In this document: one piece after another, positions 34,287 to 45,536 of the stretch
How positions within the stretch are numbered: the stretch's first letter is position 1
How the letters are laid out: every line of letters begins with the position of its first letter
Source of the DNA: Emergomyces orientalis
Lineage: Eukaryota > Ascomycota > Eurotiomycetes > Onygenales > Ajellomycetaceae
Direction: 5' to 3'
Length of the DNA stretch: 64,000 nt
NCBI GenBank assembly: GCA_002110485.1
Contig: MOWL01000002.1
Location: forward strand, 1,054,001 to 1,118,000
Program-made: the position numbers and the translations under genes
Notes under the pieces: generated by a model
Database searches by the model: none
The model's input: the letters and a program-made list of their open reading frames with translations, nothing else
Told to the model about the DNA's origin: nothing

Positions 34287-35426
34287 ATGGCGGAAAACGG
34301 TACAACGGTGTCAGGCCAATCCGTGGGATCGCCTGTTGATAGCAACAAGAGCAACATTTCTCCTGGATTCTTCCCTCCTTCGCGCACCACAGGTTCCTCA
34401 ATTACTTCACCTCCCTCCCAACCCAACTTCCAACCTCTACCCTTAACCGAACAGTCGAGAATTTCTCAGCGTTCCGCTTTGGCGCAGGCAGATCTGGTAA
34501 TGTCTCATGAACTGGACTTAGAGGGCAATGAAATTGAGGATGATGAAGAGGACGAATTCGTTGAGGTAGAACATGATGATGTTGCGGATTATTCTTGGTA
34601 TTTTCGGCGGCCACCACCCACGAAACGAACAGAGCTGGATCGACTCCATCCATTCGTTCAGTTGCTCTCTTTGTCGAATGTGGAGGATTGCTTAGCGGTC
34701 GAGGCAGCGTTTCCAGAGAACGAGAGATGTTCTCTAGAGAAGGTAAAAACTCATTTCTACCCAGTTATCTTGATTTGGGATTATCTCACTCTCTTCCCCC
34801 TGTTCCTGAGAGCTAATTCCAAACCAATTTACACAACAATATACAGATACGGTACCGTTTAACCAAATGCCCCGAACTTTCCCTGGGTGTATTCTACCTC
34901 CCACCAAAGCAACCAAGCAAACCCAAACCCCGACCAACGTTAATCGCCCATATCCTAGCCACCAGAACCCCAGCACTGTGCGTCACGGACGCCTCCATGG
35001 GCATCCCACCAAACTGGCGTGACAAATCATCATCCACACTCGAAAGCTGCAACGGCTCCGAGCCACTCGGCCACCAGGACCAAGGATCCACAATCGCACT
35101 GCATTCTCTTGCCGTCCTCCCAGAGCACCAGGGGAAGCGGCTCGGGTCCACGCTGTTGACAGCATACATCCAGCGTATCAAGGATGCTGCGATTGCTAAT
35201 CGGATTGCGCTGCTGGCACATGACCATTTGATCCCGTTTTATACGAATTTGGGCTTTGAGAATCATGGGTTAAGTGATTGCACGTTTGGTGGTGGAGGGT
35301 GGTATAGCATGGTATGTATGGCATATATCAATTTTAACGCACATCGCGAGGACTTTCATGAGTTTTGATACTAACTAGGGGTGCACGAAATATTAGGTCT
35401 TGGAATTCGCAGATATTGAGGTTTGA
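34287..35426 (+). CDS. GNAT-family N-acetyltransferase (polyamine/arylalkylamine type)
   Basis: The predicted enzyme transfers acetyl groups from acetyl-CoA to an amine. Three exons, 34287-34742, 34847-35311 and 35397-35426, join in phase to 316 residues. About 105 N-terminal residues are Ser/Pro-rich and then strongly acidic (LEGNEIEDDEEDEF) and precede the catalytic fold. The acetyl-CoA loop is LAVLPEHQGKRLGSTLL, a Q-x-x-G-x-G/A-like signature. It is followed by NRIALLAHDHLIPFYTNLGF and GGGGWYSM, the pattern of fungal polyamine or arylalkylamine N-acetyltransferases related to yeast Paa1. The last intron carries a TACTAAC branch point, and the final exon encodes only VLEFADIEV. Without that exon the frame would read on as an unrelated short tail. 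The true substrate is unknown. Confidence 0.86.
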
Positions 35427-36532
35427 TATGAAAAAAGGAAAGAGAAAATGCAAAATACAAAATAACCCGTTTCTATTTCGGCGTTGAAACGGGGATTCCG
35501 AAGTTCTTTTTTCCTGTCTTCCCCTTCTCCCTCTCCTCCCTCCCCATTCTCACCATGCTTGATTAACTCACCCCTTCTATTTTATTTTGATGCTTCTTCT
35601 TCCATTCTTGTTGGTCTCCTGCTGTACTGTGCTATTTATTTTTCTTCTATGAGCATATATGTACGGTGCTATTCGTCTTTAGGGTCGGTTAGATTGAGTG
35701 AATCGGAGTAAGTAGGAAAGAAGCGCGGTTGGGACGGCATGCATACTATATCATACCATTTCATACCATACCATTGGCGTGAAGGGAGAGGGACAGATTA
35801 GGAAGGGTGTTGGGTTTGAGTATTTTTCATTTGCTCTTCTTTTCTTCCATTAGCTTCTACTTACTTTCTCTACTAAGCATTTTATTTTTGGTTGGGTGGC
35901 TATATCTCGTTTCTGGAAAGGAGCTAATGGAAACACCAAAAAAAGGGGTCATGGGTGCAGCGAAACGGGATGGCGAGGTTCTCTATTTTATGTCTGAAGT
36001 TACTGGGCTTTTTTCTTTTCTTGGTCGTTTTCCTTTTTGCTGTCTTTCCTTAAGATGAGGGGAATATGATGAGTGGATGGACTGCGGGTGGGTGACTCTG
36101 GGTGGGTGGATTAGTGGATGGACGTTTGCAGGCACATTCCCCATGTTTGCCCTATATTTACGTATTCTTGTATGTGTATGTACACGTGTACAGTACTACT
36201 TTGCTACCTAGTGGTTACTGGACTTATTTGTATGTAAAGAATGGTATTTTAGCTGCCCCTGAGGAAATGCTCTGCTATATTCTTTCTATTTTTTCCCAAC
36301 GTTTGTTGTCCGCGGCCTGATAAGCTCGATAGGCTAAACTTTCCCCATTTTTCCCCCACCGACTCGGGAAAAACTTCCATTCCGGGCCACCCTGCCAACC
36401 ACAAACAACCCTTTTTTTTTTTTAGTTTTTCAATTCTGTTGGCAGATGAAAGATTCAAAGCATCTCACTCCTTTGTAGTTCCATCTTCTCATCCCCCAAC
36501 CCTCGGTTTCGTCTTTTCTTTGAGCAGGCATC
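35427..36532. other. spacer between the acetyltransferase gene and NOG1
   Basis: This 1.1-kb same-strand spacer contains the acetyltransferase 3' region and the NOG1 promoter. It has a short imperfect tandem repeat of CATACCATT-type units at 35752-35775 and a T run at 36411-36424. No supportable gene is present. Confidence 0.4.
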
Positions 36533-39000
36533 ATGAAGACGACTTGGAAGGAGGTATGTAAACCATCTATTTTTCTTCTCGTGCATCTTTTCATATGCGG
36601 AGACTCTTTCGTCGCTGAGAAAGGGCCAAGCCCTTATAAAATAAACGGGAAAGATGAATTTGGTCGCTGACATGCCTTTTTCTTTTTCATTTTTCGCTGT
36701 CAATAGATTCAGCCTGTGCCCTCGAGCCAGGAGTTCCTGGATATCGTTCTTTCTCGGACGCAGAGGCGGCTACCGACACAGATTCGCGCTGGGTTTAAGA
36801 TTAGTCGGATTCGAGGTTGGTTTTTTGACCGGTTTCTTTTTTTTGACTTATGTTCGAGAGTGGGAGAAAATGAATGGAAAAGGGAAAGGAGAACGTTGTG
36901 GACGGATTTTTTTTTGGTTTGAAATTGGAACGACTAAGATACTGACCGATTTTCACAAACTGCAGCGTTCTATACCAGAAAAGTGAAGTTCACACAAGAG
37001 ACCTTTTGCGAGAAGTTTCAAAATATATTGGAGGGCTTCCCAAGGCTGCAGGATATCCACCCATTTCGTAAGTTGCTTTTACTTATTTGCTGTTTTGCAA
37101 AACGAGACTTCTACTGACTGGGATCTCTCCCTGAAAATTTCAGACAAGGATTTGATGAACACGCTGTATGATGCCGACCATTTCCGCATTGCACTTGGCC
37201 AGTTATCCACCGCCAAACATCTGATAGAAACCGTTTCCCGTGACTATGTCCGCCTCATCAAATATGCTCAGTCACTATTCCAGTGTAAACAGCTCAAGCG
37301 GGCTGCACTGGGTCGCATGGCGACGATATGCAGACGTTTGAAGGATCCGCTTGTCTACCTCGAACAGGTGCGGCAGCATCTTGGCCGTCTGCCCTCGATC
37401 GATCCAAACACTAGGACACTCCTTATTTGCGGCTACCCCAACGTTGGCAAGTCCAGCTTTCTGAGAAATATCACCAAGGCAGATGTCGATGTGCAGCCAT
37501 ATGCGTTCACTACTAAAAGCCTGTTTGTCGGCCATTTCGATTACAAATATCTTCGTTTCCAGGCTATCGATACCCCTGGTATCCTAGACCACCCGCTTGA
37601 GGAGATGAACACCATTGAGATGCAGTCGATTACTGCTATTGCGCATTTGAGATCTGCCATCCTTTACTTCATGGACTTGTCAGAGCAGTGTGGGTACTCA
37701 GTGACGGATCAGATTAAGCTATTCAACAGCATCAAGCCGCTATTTGCGAATAAGATTGTTTTCGTGGTGGTTAATAAGATTGATATAATGCGACCGGAGG
37801 ATCTGGATGCCGCAACCCAGGAGGAGCTTCAGGCTATCCTGAAACCCGGGGATGTCGAGATGCTGCAAGTTTCCTGCGCAACTACAGATGGAGTCACTAC
37901 AGTGAAGAACGCGGCTTGTGATCGACTTCTTGCAGAGAGAGTGGCGCAGAAATTGAAGACGGGTAGTAACAATTCCGGTACCCCATCTGGCAGGCTGGGT
38001 GACCTTTTGGCCCGAATCCATGTCGCCCAACCCATGGGCGGAGTGACTCGCGAAACCTACATCCCTGAAGCAGTCCACTCGCTGAAGAAGTATGATAAGA
38101 GCGACCCAGAGAAACGCCGGCTTGCAAGGGATACAGAAGAAGAGAATGGCGGCGCTGGGGTATTTAATGTGAACCTGAAGGATAATTATATGCTTGCCAA
38201 CGACGAGTGGAAATACGATAAGATCCCCGAAGTGTGGAACGGCAAGAACATCTACGACTTTGTGGATCCTGACATTGAGTCGAAACTTGCCGCGCTGGAG
38301 GAGGAGGAAGAGAAACTGGAGGCAGAGGGATACTATGACTCCGACGAGAGCGTCGAAGATGCAGACGAAGCCGATATCCGCATGAAAGCAGAACTCATTC
38401 GGGAGAAACGGCAGCTGATCCGCAACGCATCCAAGATGCGCAAATCGCTCAAGAACCGCGCACTGATCCCCCGCAGCGCCAAAGCGCGCAAACTGTCTGA
38501 AATGCAATCGCATTTGGAATCGATCGGATATGATGCAAAGTCTGCATCCAGCCGTGCTCAAGCGCAGGCGCAGTCTCAGACACAGTCCCGTGGCCGGGTT
38601 GCTACCCGAAGCGAAATGGATTCGGCAGATGCTATGGATATCGATGGCACTGCCGACAACAGCACACGCCAGGAACTGCTCCGGCGTGCCAAGAGCCGGG
38701 CTCGCAGCCAAGCACCAACTAACCGTCTCGTTGACGGCATAACGGATATGAAGTCTCGAAGCAAGGCGGAGAGAATGGCGAAGCTAGGGCAGAAGAAAAT
38801 GAATCAGATGGCGAGACAGGGTGAGGCGGATCGACATACAACGGCTTCGTTGGCGAAACATTTGGTGAGTTTCGTCTTTTTCTTTCTTCCCTCCTTCCTT
38901 TCCTCAACTGCTTTAAAATATGTGAATATATGCTAACTGTGGATTTTTCGTATTATAGTTCTCTGGGAAACGTGGCATGGGCAAGACTCAAAGACGCTGA
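36533..39000 (+). CDS. NOG1: nucleolar GTP-binding protein 1, 60S ribosome biogenesis GTPase
   Basis: Nog1 is an essential GTPase that scaffolds late nucleolar and cytoplasmic maturation of the pre-60S particle. Five exons (36533-36553, 36707-36815, 36966-37067, 37144-38864, 38959-39000) join in phase to 664 residues, the usual length. The N-terminal helical domain includes DIVLSRTQRRLPTQIRAGFK and RKVKFTQETFCEKF. The GTPase motifs are G1 GYPNVGKSS (about 173), G3 DTPGILDHP (about 219) and G4 NKIDIM (about 286). A charged Glu/Asp/Lys-rich C-terminal domain follows and the protein ends FSGKRGMGKTQRR, the conserved tail. The start exon encodes only MKTTWKE, as in relatives. Both terminal exons are short and would be missed by a frame-only reading. 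Confidence 0.98.
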
Positions 39001-39598
39001 GCTACTGGACTCTGGCGTTCAACGATGGGATGAGGGTCCAGGGTCTAGGGTTTGGGAAATGGAGTTTACGGTTTATTATTATACGTTATTGTTTTTGTTT
39101 TCAATTGTTTGCCAGTTTATTTAGGATTAGATACCTACCTACACATCATAATGTCCACCGCAATATTATAGTGAACCACAGACAACACCACACAAGGAGT
39201 GACGGTGTTGATATCATGTGACCTGCAGCCTCCACGCCAAGCCATCTCCTCTTCTGCGGCGTCCCTTCTGCCGTCATCAGCCAAACTCTCTCCCAGTCAG
39301 CGCTTGCTCCAACTTCTCATCGACTCATCCTCTCTCATCATTTCATACGCATACACACACTCACACACTCTCTCGTATAACCTCCTAACTATTCTTCTCC
39401 CTAATAAAAATCCGTACCTCTGATATTATCATTATCGTAGACGCCATAGCCAAGCCCTGTTCCTTGATATTTGATATTCGCGATACCCGAGACTGCTCAA
39501 CCGCCCTTCGTGCCCTGCCCGGTACCCTAAGTCTCTGTCTCTCCCCCTCTCTACCACTCCCGGTTTTATTCCTCGTTCCTCATCCTACAGCTGCCGCC
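39001..39598. promoter_or_regulatory. NOG1 3' region and NPC2 promoter
   Basis: The 598-bp spacer has a pyrimidine-rich second half with an ACACAC/CTCTCT stretch at 39352-39374. The 70 bases before the NPC2 start are C/T-rich. No gene was found. Confidence 0.4.
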
Positions 39599-40331
39599 AT
39601 GCAGTTAACAGCGACTCCGGTCCTTGCCCTCCTCTGGTCTTCTTTGGCCGTGGGGGCCCCTTCCATGGCGTGGTTCGCAGAGAACCAGACCCCGATCAGC
39701 TTAGCAGACAACAAATTATCGGTCCCAGGAGATAACCCGTTGAACTTCTGCTCTCTACCCGAGAAAGATATCTTGACTATCGAATCAGTCGATCTATCGC
39801 CTAATCCTCCTGTACCGTATGTTCTATACCATATATCTCGAAACTACGTTATGAATATAACATCCGTACTCCATATCTAGATCTTTGCTAACCTCATTTC
39901 TCCCCTTGCTTCAGTGGCCAAACACTCACAATCAACGCTTCTGGTACCTTCTCTAAGCAGGTTGACGAAGGTGCTAAGGTTCAAATACAAGTGAAATACG
40001 GCCTCATTCGGTTGATCAACCAGGAGGCAGATCTATGCGAGGAGATCACAAATGTAGATTTGAAATGCCCTCTCGAGAAGGGAAGAATGTCTTTTTCGAA
40101 GCAGGTTGACTTGCCGAAGGAGATCCCGCCCGTAAGTAAAACCTTAACCTTTCACATTGCACGTTACAAATGGCCTCTAGCTTCTGAATGTTATTTTATT
40201 CGTCTTACGCTTGCTGATTCCAACGGCTTTTTGGAAATACACAGGGAAAGTACACTGTCCTAGCCGACGTGTACACCAAAGAAAAGGAACGGATAACATG
40301 CCTCCAGGCTGAAGTTACTTTCAGCTTATAA
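39599..40331 (+). CDS. NPC2: NPC2-like sterol/phospholipid transfer protein (ML domain)
   Basis: The protein is a small secreted or vacuolar lipid-transfer protein; fungal members bind sterols or phosphatidylglycerol/phosphatidylinositol. Three exons, 39599-39816, 39915-40131 and 40245-40331, join in phase to 173 residues. Residues 1-19 are a signal peptide (LLWSSLAVGA). The ML domain follows, with cysteines at FCSLPE, DLCEEI, LKCPLE and ITCLQAE that match the conserved disulphide set. Typical segments are GQTLTINASGTF and GKYTVLADVYTKE. The C terminus ends EVTFSL, as is usual for the family. The ATG at 39599 follows GCCGCC, a good start context. Confidence 0.94.
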
Positions 40332-42026
40332 ACCAACGGCTCATCGTAACCTTTGCCAGCATACTTGTTTAGTCGTGCCTGCTTCCCCTGCACGGTTAGC
40401 TTTCTCCCGGAATCCCCGCAACTGCCCCCGATCAATACTCGAAACATTATCGTCGTTCCAACCCGCAATCCTGCTCTGGCGCGTGCTTAGCTAGACCTCT
40501 AGCAAGTTCTACCAACTTCCCGAACCCACAAAGATTATAGATCGACTAGAATCATGTCGTTCTCTTTTTTTCTGCTTTCAAATGTTATTCTTTGTCATGT
40601 GGTGGTCCCTTTTTTTTCCCTTCTACGAGCCATGTCTCTCATCTCATGCTCCCACGTCGACGCTTTCATGACACTCTTTATGCATAATCTATTAACTAAT
40701 GCTTACATTGGACCCCCCAGCCCTTTTTCCCCTTATCTCTGCAGAGGAATTTACTCACTTCCCTGTCACAATTCGCCTGGGGCTCCTCATGACCCCTCGA
40801 TGAAACCACTCCTAAGATACCTACCTCTATTTGTCTTTTGTGTACTTTGAAACCTACAGAATAATAATGCTTGACCTCAGCTATTTAATCAATTGTCTGG
40901 AGTTGACGCATTCGTTGAGTTAATTTAATCGTTCGGGTTATCAGCGCCTGCCTGTTTCAACTGCTTCTAGAGTTTCCTTTTTTTTTTTTTTTTTTGGTTT
41001 GTTTTGCCCTTCCGTTCCCATCCCCATGGACATGAGGGTTTCGCTTCTTTGCGCCATTGTTACTTGATTATTATTCATCAATATCGTTCCCCCTCTAATC
41101 AGCCGTTTTTCTTATCCACATAATTACATTTGGGGCGTTTCTTTATAACTTTCAACCAGCTGTTTCTATTAGAGTCATTCAATTTTGAATTCGCGGTTGC
41201 TGTTAAATTTTTCGAACTTCCCTTTCTCTCAGAGTGCTTCGTTCATCCGGTTGAATCATAATCATTTAGTGGTATTTATTTGTTTCTCATGTACCTCATA
41301 TTGGTTTTTCCGCGGTTTTGCTTCATTTCTTTATGCTCTCGATTACAATGCATATATCCTCTATATATCAATCTAACTATATATCTGTTTCCATATTGAT
41401 ATTTTTTTAATAATTATCGGACAGAGGCTGATGTAAGAATCACGACTTAAACTTGTACATACATGCTCTGCCGAGAGCCTTAAAAAAAGTAAGCTGGCAG
41501 TTAATTGTTTATGCTTTCATATATCGCAGGTAGCAATTGAATAGATCTACGCGCCACCCCCAACCAGAGAAATCGGGAACCAAGCATTAATTTAGCAACG
41601 CAATATATAGGGTATAGAATAACAAAATTAGATAGAGCCAGATCATCCCCTTCTTTACCTAGGTATCCCTTCCCTCCTCTCCGCTCCTTTCCCCAAGGCC
41701 GCGGACACTCTGCGTATCCGACTTTCGGGTCATCCCACCCCTGGTAATTTCGTGTCATCATCGTCATCATAGTCTTTGCGGGATGTATATATCAACGCGA
41801 AAGCAGGCTAAGACATCCATCTCGTGCATATATGTATAAGGAATACCTCATCCGGGTTTCAATGATAACGACGAGATATCTCTTTTACATTTCAATCAAT
41901 CAATCACACCCCCCACTTCCGTATTGCATATCCTCGCCTCAGTTTTTTTTTCAACAGGACGAGTTTGCAACAAATATATTGGTATTTTTTTCTTTTTCTG
42001 TTTCCTTTTTCCGTTTTTTCTTTCCT
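40332..42026. other. convergent 1.7-kb spacer between NPC2 and VMA7
   Basis: The interval contains both 3' ends. It is strongly T-rich, with an 18-base T run near 40978-40995 and AT-rich tracts at 41380-41415. No open frame with protein character was found. Confidence 0.45.
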
Positions 42027-42878
42027 TTACTCCCCAAATAGCCTCCTCACACGGCGCAGCACGCTATCCTTATCCGGATCGTACGGGTGGTCTTTGCTCG
42101 GTATCTCCAGAACGGCGGGAAATGCGTCTGTGAATGAATCCACACTGTTTCGGATGCGCTCTGCAATCTGCGCGCCACAACCCCATCTTTTTATCAATAT
42201 CGTAAATGGCCACAGAGGAGGTAGTTTCGCAAAGCAAGTATTATTTTTGGGGGAATAAGGTTGGTTAAAGGAGGTGAGGAAAGGCATACATGTTGATTTA
42301 TTAATAACACGCCGATGTCCTTCCGCTCCGCCGTGAAGTTGTGAAAAGCCTTCTCGATGGCAGAGGTTTCTGTCTTAGCATCGACGACGAGGAAGTTTCG
42401 TTGCGAGTCTGGTGGGTCTGTTACGTGCTATCATTTTGGTGATGGGGGAGTATCATGTGGTTAGCTTATGGGGTACGAATGAGGTGAGAAAAGGGTAGAA
42501 GGCGGGTTTCCTTTCTCCCAGAGCCTTTTTTTCTTTTTTTTTTTTTTTTTTTTTTTGATCGTGGTGAAACTGAACCAAATTATTTATTATTTCTATTTAT
42601 TAATTTTTTACTTACGCCGATTCCTGCTAGTAGGAGGCCCGTGACGGAGCTATGTGACGGCGGAAGGAGGGGTTAGTTGCATCTGAAAAGTGGTAGAAAT
42701 GGGTGCGTTTTGGCGGTATTGTGTTGGGACATACTCTTCATCGCCTATGACGGCGAGAAATTGGCGATCCTAGTAGAGATACTGCAGTTAGAATATATTT
42801 GTTGAGAGATGGGGCCGGAGGGGGTACGGGAGCGGGATGCGGAATGCGGACCTTGTACGTGCTTGCGGGAGCCGCCAT
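42027..42878 (-). CDS. VMA7: V-type proton ATPase subunit F
   Basis: Subunit F sits in the central rotor stalk of the vacuolar proton pump and links the V1 motor to proton transport. Five exons on the minus strand give 124 residues, the normal length. The protein starts MAAPASTYK at 42878 and continues through DRQFLAVIGDED, SVTGLLLAGIG and HVTDPPDSQRNFLVVDAKTE. It closes with IAERIRNSVDSF and PYDPDKDSVLRRVRRLFGE, all strongly conserved. The first donor after TACAAG reads GTCCGC, which departs from the GTRNGT consensus but is fixed by phase and by the conserved join. An intron between the third and fourth exons contains a 23-base T run on the plus strand (42534-42556). The gene is convergent with NPC2 and divergent from NUR1. 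Confidence 0.97.
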
Positions 42879-43349
42879 GATGTGGGAAGGTCGTCAGGCT
42901 TCGGTACGCCTGGGATGGATGAATTGATAAGAGGAGGCAAAACGTATTTATGAGGGTATTTTGGATATAATAAAACGGTGTTGAGACACAGGTAGTTAAA
43001 AAGGATGTGTAGTTTAGTTATTCAGGAGACGGCTGAGGATGTAGAACTGTGCTGTTGATACACGCTGCGTACGGAGTAGAGGCAACTAGTTGTGGATGTA
43101 GTTGGAAGCTAAAATGGGGTGAGGTCAGGGGTGCATTGTTTGTGCAGCTTATATAATAATGATTGCATAAGTTGGAGCTCCCTTTTTCGTGTTGGGTTGC
43201 TGGACAAACTAACAAGACCACAACAAACAATCATTTCGACGACGCCCACAACGACGGCAATGCACAACAGCTTGTTGAGCATAAGATAGAGAGCATTTAT
43301 TTGCCTCATTATCTCCCCTTTAGTCTCGCTGCTACATATCTCACTCATC
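42879..43349. promoter_or_regulatory. divergent promoter of VMA7 and NUR1
   Basis: The 471-bp divergent interval must hold both promoters. Open frames on the minus strand here are shadows without domains. No TATA box was clear. Confidence 0.45.
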
Positions 43350-44825
43350 ATGCCGCCACTTATCCGACGCCGACCACTTTCTGAACGGATCAAGGCGTAC
43401 CTGAATCCCCTCGATTTCTTGCTTTGGCTGTCGGAAGAGCTTGATTCGAGTGACTGGGAACAGTGGGAAAAGGAGTGGGCGATTCCCCTGGGGATTGGGT
43501 TAAATGTGGTGTTCCTCATAGCACGCGCAAATAGCCTTACTAGTACTAGTAGGATTGAGGATGACGTCTTTGGAGATGTTGCTGAAACGAGTTTGTTGAG
43601 CTGGTTTGTACGTTGACATAAATGCTTGCTCCTTCGTCCCTAAATGTCTACTAGCGATCAATAAAACACGAAATTGTATGCTGATTTGAACTTTTATTGT
43701 AATGGATAGGCTTCTTTCATTGTTCATTTACTAGCATTTGCCTCTGTTTTCAACGCGTTCTACACTTTCTGGCGCAAACGCCATTATCGGCTATTCGAAG
43801 CGCCAATCGACAATGCTCCGGCGACCCCTTCCGCACACCGAGTCCCAGTGAACTCGTCGCCCATGGTTTCATCGCCAATGCGATTTTTCTCCAGTGTGCT
43901 GTCCATTGGGTCAGCAGAGGCAAGGTCACACCCAAACGCACAGCGGGATGTTTGGGAATTAGGGGTGTGGGATCCTCATCCGCTATCACTCAGGCTATTA
44001 TGTATTTTCAGCCCAGGACATGTCCTTATATATTGGCTTTTCCTTCCCACTTCCGCAGCGGATCCGCGACCTAGCGTTACCATTGTAACGACCATATTCC
44101 TTGCTACCCTCCTGACCGTGCAAATGTCGATGCTATCATCTTCCTTTTCACAACAATTGAAAGATTCGACATTGGTTCATAAAGAAGTTCTTAATGAATA
44201 TGACACCAAATTCGTCCACCCCAGAACACAGCCCGTGATGCGCAGCGTAGCAACTCAGCATTCTGAGGAAATGTCCTACAACGCCAATTTCGATGAGGCG
44301 TATAATACTGTGAACACATATACTCCAGCGATGCGCAGGGGCTTCAAAATCAGCCCTAACCTTAATTACATTAGTCACATAGACCCGGAGGGCGCTTTGA
44401 AAAAGTATTGTCAGCCCCCCCGATCATCCACTTCAACACCCCGCGTATCATCTTCTAGCACCGACTTGCCTACTCCTAGTTATGGCACAGATTCCTCATC
44501 ACCACTTCATGCCCGCAGTTCGGCCATTCGCCAACCTCAATTTAGATCCGTATCCTCTACAGCTGACGGTGGAAACCTAGGGGTGTATTCGCACGCTGGC
44601 TCCCCACTGAGGAAATCAACATCGACACATTTCGACCAGAGAAGCGGATATCGTGGCGATGAGCCCGAGACTAGAGATCGGCTTCACAACCCACCAAAAC
44701 GTCCCCTGAGTCCTTTAAAGAGATCAAGCGTCCCTGGCGGAGTAGGAAGTCCCGGACCTTCTCAGAAATGGGGTCATCCTACAAACGCAGGTCGTGAGAT
44801 CAGACGTGACAGCGGTCGGTTCTAA
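43350..44825 (+). CDS. NUR1: nuclear rim protein 1 (Nur1/Mug154 family)
   Basis: Nur1-type proteins sit in the inner nuclear membrane and help tether rDNA and silent chromatin at the nuclear edge. Two exons, 43350-43607 and 43710-44825, join in phase to 457 residues. The N terminus, RRRPLSERIKAYLNPLDFLLWLSEELDSS, is characteristic of this fungal family. Four membrane segments are visible: IPLGIGLNVVFLIARA, ASFIVHLLAFASVFNAFYTF, LRLLCIFSPGHVLIYWLF and TIVTTIFLATLLTVQM. A long Ser/Pro/Arg-rich C-terminal tail (about residues 300-457) is probably disordered and nucleoplasmic. The acceptor GGATAG at 43709 was chosen because it alone keeps phase and restores a membrane helix across the junction. 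A later ACTAG gives an early stop. Confidence 0.9.
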
Positions 44826-45536
44826 GAAAAAGTAAATTTATGTTGAAAATATTTCCCTTGGGGTTCATATATGTATTCAAAGGTTTATTTTATTTTTTTC
44901 TCCTGGAGTATATGGTTGATGAGGTTCATTACGTCAGTGCATTTCTTGCGTGCGTATTCATTTGGTTTACCTAAACGTCTCAATAGCATTTTCGGCGTTT
45001 TTTGGCCCTGTGTATTCCCTTATATGTTCTTCTTCTCTTTCGAGTATTTCGTTTTTTTCTATTCCCCCTCCTCTGTCTTACAGCTCATACTTGCAGTATA
45101 AGTTTCTGCGCTCCAGGCTACGTATAGAAGCATCATTTCCCCAAGAGCTTTGTGTTTGATGATGGCATCTACGCCCAGGGATGAGCTTGTCAATATTTTC
45201 ATTGGCGTCGGACCCCAATGTTATTTTTCTTTGCCCTGGGAAGTAACCCCTATTTCAACATCGCACCTTCCAATATTGGTCTCAGCCCCCCTGCTCATCG
45301 AACCTTCCTTAGGAATGGAAAAGCAACCCCCAAATAATATGGCACTTCCTAGTTTGAACTCCTTAGCATCAGAGCGCCATCTCCTCCTTTTTATATCAGA
45401 CCCCAACGTCTACAATCAAGGCCCGTACATATGCGCATCCCTTCTTTTGTTTCTGCTTGGTCTGGGATTCCAGTTTGCAGCCTACCCATGCCGAAATATT
45501 CTTAAACCGACGATCTAGGCAATTTAGCATGTCAAA
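44826..45536. other. spacer between NUR1 and the 942-codon gene
   Basis: This 711-bp same-strand spacer contains an open frame of 122 codons (45150-45518) with one hydrophobic stretch near its end. It stops 18 bases before the next start codon. It has no recognisable domain and no Kozak-like support, so it is more likely 5' leader than a gene. The first 250 bases are T-rich. Confidence 0.4.

Noticed and set aside
37740..38711. 323-codon minus-strand frame inside NOG1
   Set aside because: It lies wholly antisense to the conserved NOG1 coding exon and is Cys-rich without domain features; a shadow of the sense codon usage.
45150..45518. 122-codon frame with a hydrophobic stretch just before the 942-codon gene
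   Set aside because: No recognisable domain, no splice link to the next gene, and the stop lies 18 bases before a well-placed start codon; treated as spacer.
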